Below, piece after piece: positions 1 through 11,641 of a DNA stretch of 64,000 nt. The notes below the pieces were generated by a model. It ran no database searches and was not told the DNA's origin. It saw nothing but the letters and a program-made list of their open reading frames with translations. The position numbers were made by a program, and so were the translations under genes. Source of the stretch: Heterohyrax brucei (taxonomy: Eukaryota; Chordata; Mammalia; Hyracoidea; Procaviidae); the NCBI GenBank assembly GCA_028571685.1, contig CM053143.1:156978329-157042328 (forward strand). Direction: 5' to 3'. The number at the start of each line of letters is the position of its first letter. Within the stretch, counting starts at the first letter, position 1.

Positions 1-345
1 GACTCAATGTGTGGGATTATATTATTCCTTGGGCAGCCTCTTTGGATATAAAGCAAAGGGAAGCAAGCAAGCAGAGAATTGAGGACCTCATGCTACCAAG
101 AAAACAGTGGCAGGAGATGAGTCTGTCCTGTGGAAACAACCTTGGGTCCCTGTACCTCAGAAGCTCCCAGTCTAGGGGAAGATTTGTGACAAAGACCTTC
201 CTCCAGAAAAGAAAGCCTTTCTCTGAAAATGACACCCTGAATCTGGACTTGTAGCCTACTGGATTGTGACAAAATAAAATTTCTCTTTTTAAAGCTATTT
301 ACTTGTGATATTTCTGTTAGAAAAAGGCACTAGATGACTAAGACA
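1..345 (+). mobile_element. MaLR-like LTR, 3' part (cut by window start)
   Basis: The sequence matches the repeated LTR family seen complete at 9551-9981 and 36215-36734: the 'agcaagcaag...gagaattg' block, a polyA-signal region, and the terminal 'gatgactaagaca'. The 5' end lies outside the window. Confidence 0.8.
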
Positions 346-790
346 ACCACCTACTTGTATTTCCTGGTGTACAAATACTTTTACTAGAATAATCTCCCAA
401 TGATACTTCCATGTCAGTCACTGACCCAATGAAAGTGTGTAAGAAAGTGGGATAGATGAAATAAAACTGGTTTCTACCAATGTAAATGGATGAGCAGAAT
501 TTTCTCTCCCAACTACACAACTCTCTAATCACAGCCTGGCTCCTGTGAGGAAGGGCAAGGTACACCATCTATAATTCTAAAGTTTGTGTAAAGAAACTCT
601 TACCTTGAAACTCTGTGTAAAGAAAGAAGTCTATAATCAGTATCTGGCAGCTGTCATTCATGCTGTAACCAAATCATGAAAGTCAAGTCTTCCAACTGAA
701 TCATCTTTTGGTGCTAGACTTTTTGGTGCTAGACTACATTTTCTTACTGCATTGACATTTTTCTTTGAAATTCTGTAAGTCCATTTCCTC
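346..790. other. Intergenic sequence, nothing recognised
   Basis: Ordinary AT-rich sequence. A 14-base direct repeat ('tttttggtgctaga' type) occurs at about 706-735. No coding potential beyond chance. Confidence 0.5.
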
Positions 791-1735
791 TATCTTAATT
801 ACCTAGTGTGGGTGTAACAGAGATGCTTCAAGTGGACAGCTTTAACTAGCAGAAATTTCTTTTCTCACAGTTTAGGACGCTAGAGATCCGAATTCAGGGC
901 ACTGGTTCTAGGGAAAGCCTATCTGTCTCTGTCAGCTCCGGAGGAAGCTCCTTTGTCACTTTGAGCTTCTACTCCTGGGAGATCATTCTGTGACTTGGGA
1001 ACATGACAAAGAAAATCCATTCCCAAATGCAATTATAACCACAGACACAGGATTTAGAGCAGATATTTTTGAAGAAGAAAACAACAATCCTCACAACTGG
1101 ACCAATAAGCAACATCATGGTAAAACATTCACCTAATCCACGATCAATGCCAATACAGGAAGCACTCAAAAGATCAAACAATGCATTGTACTGGGCAAAT
1201 TTGCTGCACAAAACTCTTTAAAGTGTTAAAAAAAACAAAGATACCACTTCAAGACGTGTAGCTGACCCAAGCCATAGTGTTTTCAACCACCTGATTTGCA
1301 TGCAAAAGCTGTATTACGAATAAAGAAGACCAAAGAACAATCCATGTCTTTCAATCACGGTGTTGGCAAAGAATACTGACTATATCTTAGACCATTAGAA
1401 GGAATAAATCTGTGTTGGAAGAAGTACACCCAAAATGCCCCTTAGAAGTGAGTAAGGAGAAACTTCATCTCACTTACTTGAGACATGTTATGAGGAGTTA
1501 CTGAAGAAGGGCATCATGCTCTGTAAAGTAGAGGGTCAGTGGTCAAGAAGAACTTCAGTGAGATGGACTCACACAGTGACTGCAACAATGGACTCAAACA
1601 CGGTAGTGATTGTGAGGATGGTGCAGGACCAGGCAGTGTCTGGTGCTCTTGTGCTTAGGTTAACTATGAGTAGGAACCAATTCAATAGCAATGAACAACA
1701 TGGGGTGGGGGGCACAATTCAATCCATAATATCCT
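791..1735 (-). mobile_element. MaLR-like LTR, antisense, interrupted by an RTE fragment
   Basis: 791-985 matches the antisense LTR (the 'aacagagatgcttcaagtgg' and 'cagctccggaggaagctcc' blocks). 1701-1735 resembles the antisense LTR end ('gggcacaattcaatcc'). RTE sequence lies between. The middle of the LTR is missing, so either the RTE inserted with a deletion or two separate fragments are present. Confidence 0.6.
985..1700 (+). mobile_element. RTE-type LINE, 3' fragment (sense)
   Basis: It matches other RTE copies in the window (38745-39685, 11219-11467). It holds the end of the reverse-transcriptase ORF, broken by stops and frameshifts, then the 3' UTR segment ending in a degenerate (A)ACAAC tail. 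It is 5' truncated. Confidence 0.75.
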
Positions 1736-2929
1736 CCCAGAAGTAAACACTGAGACCAAATTAAATGAACTGGAAATTTATTCAGGGAACTGCCTTTGGG
1801 AGAAAATACAGAGAGAGCTGGGAGAGTCTTGGTCTGACACTGTATGAAGGAAAGCGGGAAGAACGAAAGGAAAGAAGACAGGAAGGAAGGGAGAAAGTTT
1901 GGGTTCAAACATTCTAGAGTTTTGTGGTTCTAAGGAAAGTTGAGCATGGTCATTGGGGAGTTCTTCAACCAATGTCTGGACTGTCAGAGGAGTCTTGGGT
2001 CTCTCAGAACAGATCTCCTTTAGTGTCCCTGCCTTGTTCGGTCATTGGCAAGGAGCAGTCCCTGGGAAGGCCTGGTATCAGTGTAATTGAGGTGACTGAC
2101 TCTAGAAAGAAGCAACTCACGGACAGTTACCCTCATACCATCAGAGATCATGGTCCTCTGTTGTAATGTATTTACTGTATGTGCACAAGGATCTGCATCA
2201 CATATGCTGGCAGGGTGTGCCTCAAACTTGCGGACAGTCATAAGACGGCTAAGAATGTGACATATACACCCACTGGCATCAACCATGAGATACATGCTAC
2301 ATGCATCTATGATCGAGATGGACACATGAGACGTAGACACAGTGCTGGCAAAGTATATATTATTTATAGGAAGCAAACAGTATATAATAAAAACAGATTC
2401 CCAAAGATGAAATGTTTAGCTTTCCTGAAATTATCCAAGTCTGTTCTTATGTGGCTGGACAGATACACGGAAAATCAGGTCAGAGGTGTTTCCATTACTG
2501 CTGCCTCCAGCTGCCACCACGCTGCCTGAGGCTTCTGCTCTGCTACTGGGCCACTCTGAGTCTCGCTTCCTGAGCCTCTGATGCTGCTCCAGTCACACTC
2601 CTCATGCCTGCCATGCTACTCAGACTTTTCCTTCCAGGGGGACTATGAGGGTCCTGCCACACTTCCCAGAGGAGAAGCTATGCGGCCCTGCACGGTGCAC
2701 ATTCAGGCTTCTGCCCTTCAAGGCCAAGTGTCACAGCTCTTTTAGCTCTACAAGGAAGCCTTCTGCCCAAAGTCACTCAGTTCCTGCTTCACGGATTGGC
2801 AAGCCTGCTGCTATTAAGCTAGATTGTTTAAATTAGCAACTATGTTTCCTGGAATTTCCTATATAGTTTACCTTGAAAGAAGGTTGAAAATTGGAAGTGA
2901 TGCAGAAGACATTAATCTCTGAAAGCTGT
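1736..2929. other. Intergenic sequence with an unassigned repeat-like block
   Basis: 1845-1895 is a purine-rich GGAA/GAAA tract. The rest shows no family I can name and no convincing coding frame; open frames around 2020-2529 overlap on both strands and look accidental. Confidence 0.4.
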
Positions 2930-3330
2930 CTGTAGTTAGGTGAGGTCATCACCTGATGAACACATGAAGCGGTGCTCAGTGGGTTCCAGCTTGTCTCTTT
3001 TCTTCCTCTCTGTTCCAATGTCTTCTTTCACCCTAATGATCAACAGCTGCCCCAGGCCCACTCCCAGATACTTGGCTGTGAACCTACAAAGGTGGTTTGT
3101 ACACTGAGTCAACAACTTCTGCTTTATGATTCTGATTTAGCAAGTGATAGGCTTGACTTCTTCTACTGATTGGCTGCTAACTCCTCCAATCTTCTACTTT
3201 TTCCTTCCAGACATTCACTTCTCTCTCACTTTTCACAACTGTGTAAGGTTTCATGCATATAATAAATCTCTTATTCCAGAACATAGTGACTGCTTCTCTA
3301 ACCTGAACCCTGGCTGATAGCATAACAGGG
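2930..3330 (+). mobile_element. Possible ancient LTR 3' end
   Basis: It carries an AATAAA-type signal near 3262 followed about 50 bases on by 'aaccctggctgatag', which resembles the 'accctgactaatac' end of old ERVL-type LTRs. Boundaries are approximate. Confidence 0.35.
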
Positions 3331-4193
3331 CAATAAACATCTGCTGAGTGAATGAGAGAATGGGCAATTCAAGGTTAGTCTATGAACTGAAATACGAGCC
3401 TGGCTTCAGAGTCCAATGATCTGTATTTTGGATTAATGCAACCATGATTTACCTTTTTCCAATGAATTACACGTAAGAATAAAATGTGACACGAAGTTAC
3501 TGAGATTCAAGTATTTCATTTGTAGTTTCCCCATACAAAGTTTTCCTACTGTTTCACGTTTGTGCAATATGTAGGGCCAAAATTTTGTCAAAAAAATTTT
3601 TTTTAATTAAACTAAATATGAACACCTACAATATGCATAGTTGAGGTGCCAGATTTTCGTGTCTTAGAAAGTAAAAGATAGCACTGCAAACCGAGAAAGT
3701 GTTAAGATTAGGCATGATCAGTCAAGCCTCTTATATTAAATAATTCTTAATCTGCCTAAAATTGCCTGCAGAATCTACCATCAAGATATTGAATGGAACC
3801 ATTTAATTTTACTCTGTCAATATATAAGATCGAATGTCAAAACATATTTTTTTCCCAAATGGTTTTGCCAAGATTTAACTGTTCTGAGAACAATCTTACA
3901 AAAAAAAAAAAAAAAAAAGATCTATTTTATTATTTTTCAACTTTAAATGTTGAACAATGGAGCATCAAAGAAAGAAAAACAAACAGCAATAGTGCAGTCA
4001 AACCAGGCTGGGAGAAAAGATACAGGGCCCAAATAACGGTCACACATCATTCTCCTCTGTTTGCTCTACTTACCTACCGAGTCTATGGGTGTTTTGAACC
4101 CGCCTCTCAATATTCTTCTGTGATGTACTCCTTTGCTAAGTGATGTCTTATTCTGTTCCGACAATTAAGGGGCAGTAGAAGTAAATTTGTGAG
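3331..4193. other. Intergenic, AT-rich; poly(A) tract at 3901-3918
   Basis: A pure A run of about 18 follows at 3901. No SINE body is recognised beside it. No gene. Confidence 0.5.
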
Positions 4194-4538
4194 GGCAATG
4201 GTGGGTCAGCGGTAGAACTACTGACGTTCACGCTTGAGACCTGGGTTTGATTTCCAACCAGTGCATCTCATGCAAAGCCACCACCTGCAAATCTATGGAA
4301 GCTTAGGTGTTATTGTGATGTTGATCAGCTTTCAGTGGAGCTTCCAGACTAAGACAGACTAGGAAGCAATGCTGGAGATCTACTTATGAAAAGCCTTTGG
4401 CCAATGAAAACCCTTTGGATTATAAATTCTGGTCTGTGACAGTCATGGAAATGGCACAGGACCAGAAAGTGTTTTGTTCTGTTTTGCATGGGGTCACTGT
4501 GAGTCAAGAACTGATTCCACAGCAATTAACAACAATAA
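4194..4538 (+). mobile_element. tRNA-Gly-headed composite SINE with RTE 5' and 3' ends
   Basis: 4194-4264 aligns by eye to tRNA-Gly: an A-box-like 'tggtgggtcagcgg' and a B-box-like 'gggtttgatttcc', closing with 'agtgca'. A block follows with 'gcttccagactaagacagactagg', which is related to RTE 5' sequence, and then the RTE 3' tail ending in an AAC-rich stretch. A second, antisense copy is at 32471-32806. Confidence 0.75.
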
Positions 4539-6664
4539 AGGGAGCTTCGAGGACGAGATGAGGGCAGAATGGACTTCCTTCTTCATTCTAATTGCTCTCA
4601 GCATTATCTGACAGTGGTGCTTTGCCCCATGGATGGCTATTTATTCCGTATTTTTATTTGGCACGCCTAGGATCATACGACCTTAGAGAGATCTCAACAT
4701 CAGCCAGGTGGGAACCTTCTCTCCCAAAAGACCTGAACTTCACCTTCACGAGACCCTACTACCAAGCTCCTAGTCCAGTAACCTCAATCTCACTTGCTTC
4801 CACAGCCCTTGGGAGAGTAGCCGTTTCCTGTAGTTACTAGCTCTCTGTTTACCAGCTCTTCCCTTTTTGCTTTTAGGATCTTCAACATTTGTGCAAACAA
4901 CTTTTTATGTTAAATCCTCTCTGTTGGAATACTTGATGTGAATTCTGTTTTCCTGACTGGAACCTGTCTGATATACTCAGTACTGTATGATTTCTGTTAC
5001 ATAAAAATCCCTTCCCCTGTCTCTTTCTTCCTCTGCTAACTACTTGTATTACCAGCATAGTCTTAAACGGTCTCAAGAAGCATCCTATCAGTGATCTTGC
5101 CCATAAGGATCATGTGCAGCTTTCCTATTCTTGCCCAGTTGCTCATGACTTCTGCTGCTAAGGCTGTGAAAATTCTGACACTTATGGAGGGGCAGGATAT
5201 TTTTTCCTGACAAGGCTGGAAGGACTTCTTGCTGATAGCATCAAAGATGGTGTCCTCTTTGAAGGCAGAGATAATGGGTCTGCTATTTATTCTCCTGCTC
5301 AATCTACAGTGTTCATGCCCAAAAGCATCTATCATGATACAGTCTCTAATACCAATATTGCATTCTTTGACATATTTAATATAATATTTTGTGTAAGGTT
5401 CTCAGGAACTTTTAAGTATACACGGAAGAGCTTACACTTTTACAACCTGATTCTCTACATCTAGGCCTGAAGGGCAATCTGTATCAATGACAGAGTCCAT
5501 TACTGAGAATTATCCAAGCTCCCACAGGGTAGAACACGTAGCCAGGCTTGCAAAGCCTCCACTTTCACAGCGGTCCTACTTCAATCAGATTATTATCAAT
5601 TTTGTCTGTTTTATTTTATTTTCACGTCTTCTAAAGATCTCACTTGAACAAAAGGGTCTCTTGCTGCCTTGGAAACTACTTACGTTTCAAATGGGACCAC
5701 TACTACAACAGTAAACAACATGTATACACACACATCATGATTCTTAGCTTTCACTAGGAAAATTCGTCCCCAGATTTTATCCTATTTTTTTAAAAATAAG
5801 TTCTTTTTATTTGGTGATGAATATTATGTTGTATGTGCTCTCCTACTAAACAGAGAGGCCTATGATCCCTGAAATTGTATTTGTGACTTCAAAGGAACTT
5901 TTTTGAAAAGATGCAGTAATTACATGTAGTGTTTCTTGGAGGGCCCAGGGCACAAGCAAAACCTACAAATCATCAATTAAATAGATAGTAAGTCAGAACT
6001 CATGGATTTCATTGGTTAAACAAGACAAAAATCAAGATATGTACTGAGCTTCAGAGATGCCTAATAAGAATAATACTTTGTATTATACTCTCTAATTCCT
6101 AGGATTAAATGGAAAATACATACGCAAGTGATTGTGAAAGCTATAAAGTGCTAATTGAAATGAGGTGCAGATATTTGCAGTGCTCCTCTCCATGAAAAGT
6201 GAGTCTCAGACAAGAAAACAGTTGAAAAGGAAAAAAGGAAGGAAGGAAGGGAGAGAGCAAGGGAGGGACGGAAAGAGGAAAGAAAGAAGGAATAGACAAG
6301 GGAAATGCAAAGAAAGAGAAATGAAAAGTTTATATAAATGGAAGTCTAATAAAAATAGGATTTTTTAAATTGATTTCTTTTAAACAGTTAAATTCACTAT
6401 ATGGTAGCAATTAGTTGTTAAAACAGGAAAATATGGAAAAGCATTAGTATTCAAGTATTGTGCCATTCACTTCTGACATTATAATATTTGCAATAAACTC
6501 TGCGTAGTTCCAAAGGTTTTTCTTGACTCTTAATAGAAAATTTTATGGCCTTCTTTGATATCCTCTGTCCTCATAAATTTTGAAATTGATTGTTCTCATG
6601 AAGATTATTCTCTTACATATTGTCCAACTGTGGCTCATACATAGCTTTATGCTTTTTACATGTA
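4539..6664. other. Intergenic sequence, no gene or named repeat
   Basis: 6221-6320 is a purine-rich (GGAA/GAAA) tract. No open frame has family similarity. Old unrecognised repeats may be present. Confidence 0.5.
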
Positions 6665-7175
6665 CAGCCAGTCCTTGGATTATGAATGAGTTGCATTTCT
6701 AAGTCTATCTTTAGGTTGAATTTGTATGTAAGTCAGAAGAACTATACACCATTTGTATCTAACATCAATTAGTAAATGTTTCTCTTTGTATATATACAGC
6801 TTACCTTTCCATGAATAAAAAATTAAATATTTCCAGATACACTGAAACATCTTTATCATAATTTTTTTAAAAAAAACAATATTGCCATCAAGTTGATTCT
6901 AACTCACAGCGACTCTGTGGGGCAGATGAGAACTGCCCCATAAGGTTTCCAAGGAGTGCCTGGTGAATTTGAACTGGCAAAATCTTGGATAGTAGCCATA
7001 GCTTTTAACCACCATACTACCAGAGTTTCCAATATTGTAATAACAATAGCAGTGCCTATCTGTTGTTAAAAACCATTTTATATACCTCAAAATTTTAATA
7101 TATTAAGTTTTGTGGAGGTTGGTTCATAACTATAGTTTGTATATAAGTTGGACTTCATAACCTGGGGACTGCCTG
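6665..7175. mobile_element. Tigger/mariner-like MITE with nested AfroSINE
   Basis: The ends are inverted: left 'cagccagtccttgg' (6665), and the right end at 7175, when reverse-complemented, reads 'caggcagtccccagg'. Both continue into 'ttatgaa'. A TA dinucleotide precedes the left end. An antisense AfroSINE (6878-7030) sits inside. About 360 bp without it. Confidence 0.6.
6878..7030 (-). mobile_element. AfroSINE
   Basis: It starts after an A-rich run (reverse-strand tail), followed by the tail-region block 'actcacagcgactctgtggg' and the tRNA-related head ending 'ccagagtttcc'. Nested in the Tigger-like element. Confidence 0.85.
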
Positions 7176-7224
7176 TGTATTTAATTAGGACAAATATTCA
7201 TTATGATCTACTATGTGACTATTT

Positions 7225-7375
7225 TGAAAACCCTGGTGGCATAGAGGTTAAGTGCTGTGACTGTTAACCAAACAGTTTGGCAGTTTGAATCTACCAGGCA
7301 CTCCTTGGAAACTGTATGGTGCAGTTCTCTCCTGTCCTGCTAGGAATTGGAATATAATTGATGGCAATGGGTTTA
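7225..7375 (+). mobile_element. AfroSINE
   Basis: The head 'aaaccctggtggcatagagg', B-box-like region and 3' 'gatggcaatgggttta' are present. Part of the 'gtcgctatgag' segment is deleted. Confidence 0.85.
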
Positions 7376-7901
7376 TGTATCTGTTTTAATTAGTGACTAA
7401 TTAGTTTTCCTTATTTTAAGAGTCATTAGAAATAAATGAGACTGATACGAGCTGATCTTTGTAAATAGGTATCATTCACGGATGTAGCTACATGAACTCC
7501 ATGTAGATCCTTGGATACGGATGCCTTGACAGACTTTATACCTTAATAGTACCATAGAGACATGCAGGGATCACTGAATGATTTCCAGTGACTTTATAAC
7601 ACTTTTGAAGAAGTTGGACACATCTCTATCATGATAGGAGAAAGATCCATATTCTCCCATCTCTATAAAAAAAAGATTTTTTTCTGACTCAGACTTCAAG
7701 TCATATTAGCCCACTAGCCCCCTTTGTTCAGTTTCTGGCAAAAAAAAATTCTACATAAACGATTTTAATGTTAAATCACAAGTTTCAGTAGGGAACTTCT
7801 GTAACCAGCTAACTTCTAGTTGGTGATCCTGTGACAAAAACTGCAAGTTCTCCCCAGATAGACATTTTCCTTTTCATCCTTTGGAATTAAAATCCTTATT
7901 A
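7376..7901. other. Intergenic, nothing recognised
   Basis: AT-rich unique sequence with A-runs at about 7668 and 7741. No gene. Confidence 0.5.
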
Positions 7902-8103
7902 GCCCTGAGGAAGGTACAGTGGCTAAACATTTGGCTGCTAATTGAAAGGTTGCTGGTTCAAATCCACAGGAGAAACGTCCACAGGTGATCCATTCCCGTA
8001 AACATCAGAGCCTAGGAAATGCTATCGAGCAATTCTGCTCTGTCCTGTAGATCATTATCAGTTGGCATTAACTCCATAGTACACACAACAACAACAACAA
8101 AAC
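7902..8103 (+). mobile_element. AfroSINE, long subtype with (ACA)n tail
   Basis: Degenerate head, intact B-box-like 'ggttcaaatccac', an extra middle segment of about 40 bp, and a tail of (ACA)n repeats like that of the RTE copies. Confidence 0.75.
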
Positions 8104-8249
8104 TAGAAAACCCGAAATTTTAACAAAGTATGTGACTGCTCACAATAAAGACTTCATTTCTCAACCTCCCTTGAAGACAGTGGTATCCTTTTGACTAAGT
8201 TCTAGCCTATGAAATATGGTGAAGCAATTAGGTAACTCTATGTCTTACA

Positions 8250-8420
8250 GGAGAAAACTGGTAATGTAGTGGTTAAGTAGTATGGCTCCTAATCAAATGG
8301 TTGGCAGTTCAGATCTATCAGATGCTCCTTGAAAACTTAATGGGGCGGTTCTACTCTGTCCTATAGGGTCACTATGAGTGGTAAGCAACTTGACAGCAAC
8401 AGTTGTTTTGTTTTGTTTTT
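8250..8420 (+). mobile_element. AfroSINE
   Basis: Complete head-to-tail copy ending in a (TTTTG)n-type tail. Confidence 0.85.
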
Positions 8421-8934
8421 ACCCTATAGGTAAGCCTAATACTATTGGCTGGTATTTTTTATACCGAAGCTACTGTGAAATTTTTGATACACACAAATCA
8501 AGGTAACTAGTCTTTAAAATGTTACTGGCATGCAGATAATTTAAGATATCTCTAAAGGTCCATATTCTTCAGTAGAAGATGAGAGTTGACAAACTAAAAA
8601 ATGATATTAATTGTGACACACCCGGGAGATAGGCCTGGATAGAATGCTAGTCCACCTCATCAGGGATAATGTTAGGATTTTACCTAAAAAATCATTTCTG
8701 AATCCACTCCAACCTACACTAAAAGACAATAAAGACTAAAAAATTCTGTACCACTGAAAATCTTACCCTAGAAATTCATAAGTGGATGGTGACACATGCT
8801 GATACAGTCCCTAAAAGATGTCACTGATGTGTCCTTGGGACCTAAAACCTGACCAACTGCAAGCTGACGAACTTTCAAGAAAATTCTCGTAATAGTTGTT
8901 TGACAAAAAATATATCCTTGTCACTGAATGGATA
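8421..8934. other. Intergenic, nothing recognised
   Basis: No coding frame or named repeat seen. Confidence 0.45.
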
Positions 8935-9125
8935 TTATTAAGTGCTATAATAATGCTACTTAATATTTTGAAGTCTTACTGTGTCAAGGACAAAGGGTAG
9001 CACTTACATAGATGAACTATTTTAATCATCATAGCAACCCACACTTTACAGAAGTATCGATAACATGAAGTTGAGTCTTTTTAACTAATCCACTCAAATT
9101 CACACTGATAGTAAATGGTTGAGCA
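8935..9125 (-). mobile_element. MIR, degraded
   Basis: The core pattern 'ttactgtgtcaagga...acttacat...ttttaatcatcatagcaaccc...ttacaga' follows the MIR 3' half in antisense. Confidence 0.5.
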
Positions 9126-9431
9126 GAATTGCCAACTGTATTCAGTAGCACAGAATAAGACATTTAGGTATATAAGTTGTATCATTTAGGATACTCTTTT
9201 GGATATGGTAACATTTGCCATAATAATAACCACCTAAACAAGATAGAAATTTATGCCTCTCTTAAGTCAGAACTGGATTGATGGTGATGAGAACCTGGCT
9301 TTTGGAATCTTTACTAATATGTGGTATCCATCTTATAGTCAAAAGGATACACCAGTCTTTAAAGGAGGCTTAGGAAGGAAGTCTTTATTCTAGACAGTTA
9401 TGTGCTTTGTTAAAATTTTCGGGTTTTCTTA

Positions 9432-10037
9432 TGTTGTCGTTGTGTGGGCTGTGTCAACTCATAATGATCTACAGGACAGAGTAGAACTCTTTCATAGGGT
9501 TTCCCAGGCTCTAATCTTTATGGGAACAAATCACTCGTGGTCTTGTCTCCTGCCACGGATTGAACTGTGTCCCCTGCCCCAAAATTTGTGTAGCCATGTG
9601 ACTGGGCCATGACTCCCAACATTTTATGACTGTCCTCCCTTTTGTGTTGTCTTTATACTGTATGTAAAGGGGGTTTCCCTGGAGTATGGCTTGCACCACC
9701 TTTTATCTTTTCATCCTACAAGAGATAAAAGGAAACAGGAGTAAGCAGAGAGTTGGGAACCTCAGACCACCAAGAGAGCAGCATCCACAGAAGATAATGT
9801 GCTTCAGACCTGAGGTTCCTGTGCGAAGATGCTCCCTGGACAAAGACTGATGCAACACTCCTGAATTTGGACTTGTAGCCCACTGGACTGTGTAAGAATA
9901 AACTTTTGCTTTTTTTTTTTTTTTTTTTTAAGCATCCACTCTGTGGTATTTCTGTTAGCGCAACACTAGCTGACTAAAACATCTCCCGTTGGTTTGAACC
10001 ACCAACTTTAGGTTAGGCATTGTACTCCCAGGGCTAC
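9432..10037 (-). mobile_element. AfroSINE, long subtype, split by an LTR
   Basis: SINE sequence occupies 9432-9550 and resumes at 9987-10037. An LTR (9551-9981) lies between, with a 5-bp duplication of SINE sequence at its borders. Confidence 0.8.
9551..9981 (+). mobile_element. Solo MaLR-like LTR with exact 5-bp target duplication
   Basis: The 431-bp element starts TG and ends CA, flanked on both sides by 'tctcc' (9546-9550 and 9982-9986). It has an AATAAA signal at about 9898 followed by a T/A-rich run, then 'ggtatttctgtta...actaaaaca'. The structure is that of a solo LTR left by recombination. No coding capacity. Confidence 0.88.
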
Positions 10038-10099
10038 TTAGGGTTTTATTACTGAAGGACTAAAAGGAGAAGGTCTGTTTGTGGAGAACTTGCAGTTTT

Positions 10100-11467
10100 T
10101 ATCACAGAATCACCATTCTTTGGAATGGGTAAAAATATGAATCTCTTCCAGTCAGTTGGCCAGGTGGCTGTCCTCCTACTTTCTTGACAGAGATGAGTGA
10201 AAACTTGCAATGTGGCATTTGTTTGTTGAAATATCTCAACTGATATTCTGTCAATTTCTGCAGCCTTGTTTTTCACCAATGCCTTCAATGAAGCTTAGAC
10301 TTCTTCCTTTGTTACCATCAGTTCCTGATCATATGCTATCTCTTCAAATGGCTGAACATCAACCAGCTGTTTCTGGTGCAATGACTCTGTATATTCCTTC
10401 CATCTTCTTTTGATGCTCCCTGAGTAATTTAATATTTTCCTTGTAGAATCCTTCACTATTGCAACTTGAGGCTTGAATTTTTTCTTCCGTTCTTTCACCT
10501 TGAGAGACAGAGAACGTGTTCTTTCCTTTTGGTTTTCTATTTCCAGCTCTTTGCACATGTTATTATCATGTTTTATTTTGACTTCTCAAGCTACCCTATG
10601 AAATCTTCTGTTCAGTTCTTTTACTTCATCATCCCTTCCTTTTGCTTTAGCTGCTTGATGTTCAAGACCAAGTTTCATGGTCTCTTCCGACATCCAGTTT
10701 GATCTTTTTGTTCTTATCTGTCTTTTTAATGACCTCTTGCTTTCTTCCAGGATAATGTCTTTAATGTCATTCTACAATTCATTTGGTCTTTGGTCATTAG
10801 TGTTCAATGCATCAAATCTTTTCTCGAGAACTAAATTAAGGTGTTGAACGAAAAAAAGGCTTCCCAATTAAATAAATCTAGAAAATGCTAAATGAAACAG
10901 GTTTCTTTCCTACAGAACTCCCTTGAAGATTTAAATCTCTAAACTCAGCTGGGATATACTCAAGGTCATACTTTGGCTCTCGCAGACTTGTTCTAATTTT
11001 CTTTGGTTTCAATTTGAACTTGCATATGAGCAATTGATGGTCTGTGCCACAGTCAGCATCTGGTCTTGTTATAACTGCTGATATGGAGCTTTTCCATCAT
11101 CTTTTTCCATAGATGTAGTCAACTTGATTCCTGTGTATTTCATCTGGTGAGGCCCATGTGTATTGTCCCCATTTGTGGTCGTTAAAAAAGTATTTGAAAT
11201 GAAGAAGTCATTAGTCTTCCATACTTTGGACATGTTGTCAGGAGGGATCAGTTGCCGGAGAAGGACATCATGCTTGGTAGAATGGAGGGTAAATGAAAAA
11301 GAAAAAGACCCTCGATGAAATGGATTGACACAATGGTGACAATGATGGGCTTAAGCATAAAAACAACTGTGGACATGGAGTAGGACTGGGTAGTGTTTTG
11401 TTCTGTTGTGCACAGGATTACTACGAGGTGAAAGAGATTCAACAGCACCTAACAACAACAACAACAA
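10100..11467. mobile_element. RTE-type LINE with inverted 5' part
   Basis: 10100-11218 is antisense RTE. Its minus-strand translation includes the RT-like run WPTDWKRFIFLPIPKNGD, with stops and shifts. 11219-11467 is the RTE 3' end in the sense orientation with a (CAA)n tail. This is the expected product of twin-primed insertion. The antisense part is interrupted at 10829-10935 by a 107-bp insert copied from 11642-11748. Confidence 0.8.
10829..10935 (+). repeat. 107-bp duplicate segment, copy A (inside RTE)
   Basis: 106 of 107 bases match 11642-11748 (one C/T difference). It is absent from the other RTE copies, so it is an insertion here. Confidence 0.95.
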
Positions 11468-11475
11468 TTACACAA

Positions 11476-11640
11476 GAGGAAATCCTAGTGGCATAGTGGT
11501 TAAGTGCTATGGCTGGTAACCAAAAGTTTGATAGTTCAAATCCACCAAATGCTCCTTAGAAACTCTATGGGGCAGTTTAATTCTGTCTATAGGCTCACTA
11601 TGAGTCAGAAGTGACTCCATGGAAATATGAGTGGTTTAGT
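11476..11640 (+). mobile_element. AfroSINE
   Basis: Complete copy placed directly after the RTE (CAA)n tail and directly before the 107-bp copy B. Confidence 0.85.
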
Positions 11641-11641
11641 A

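Noticed and set aside
4194-4264. tRNA-Gly gene
   Set aside because: The cloverleaf is degraded (anticodon stem mispairs, altered B box) and the sequence continues into SINE body, so it is a SINE head.
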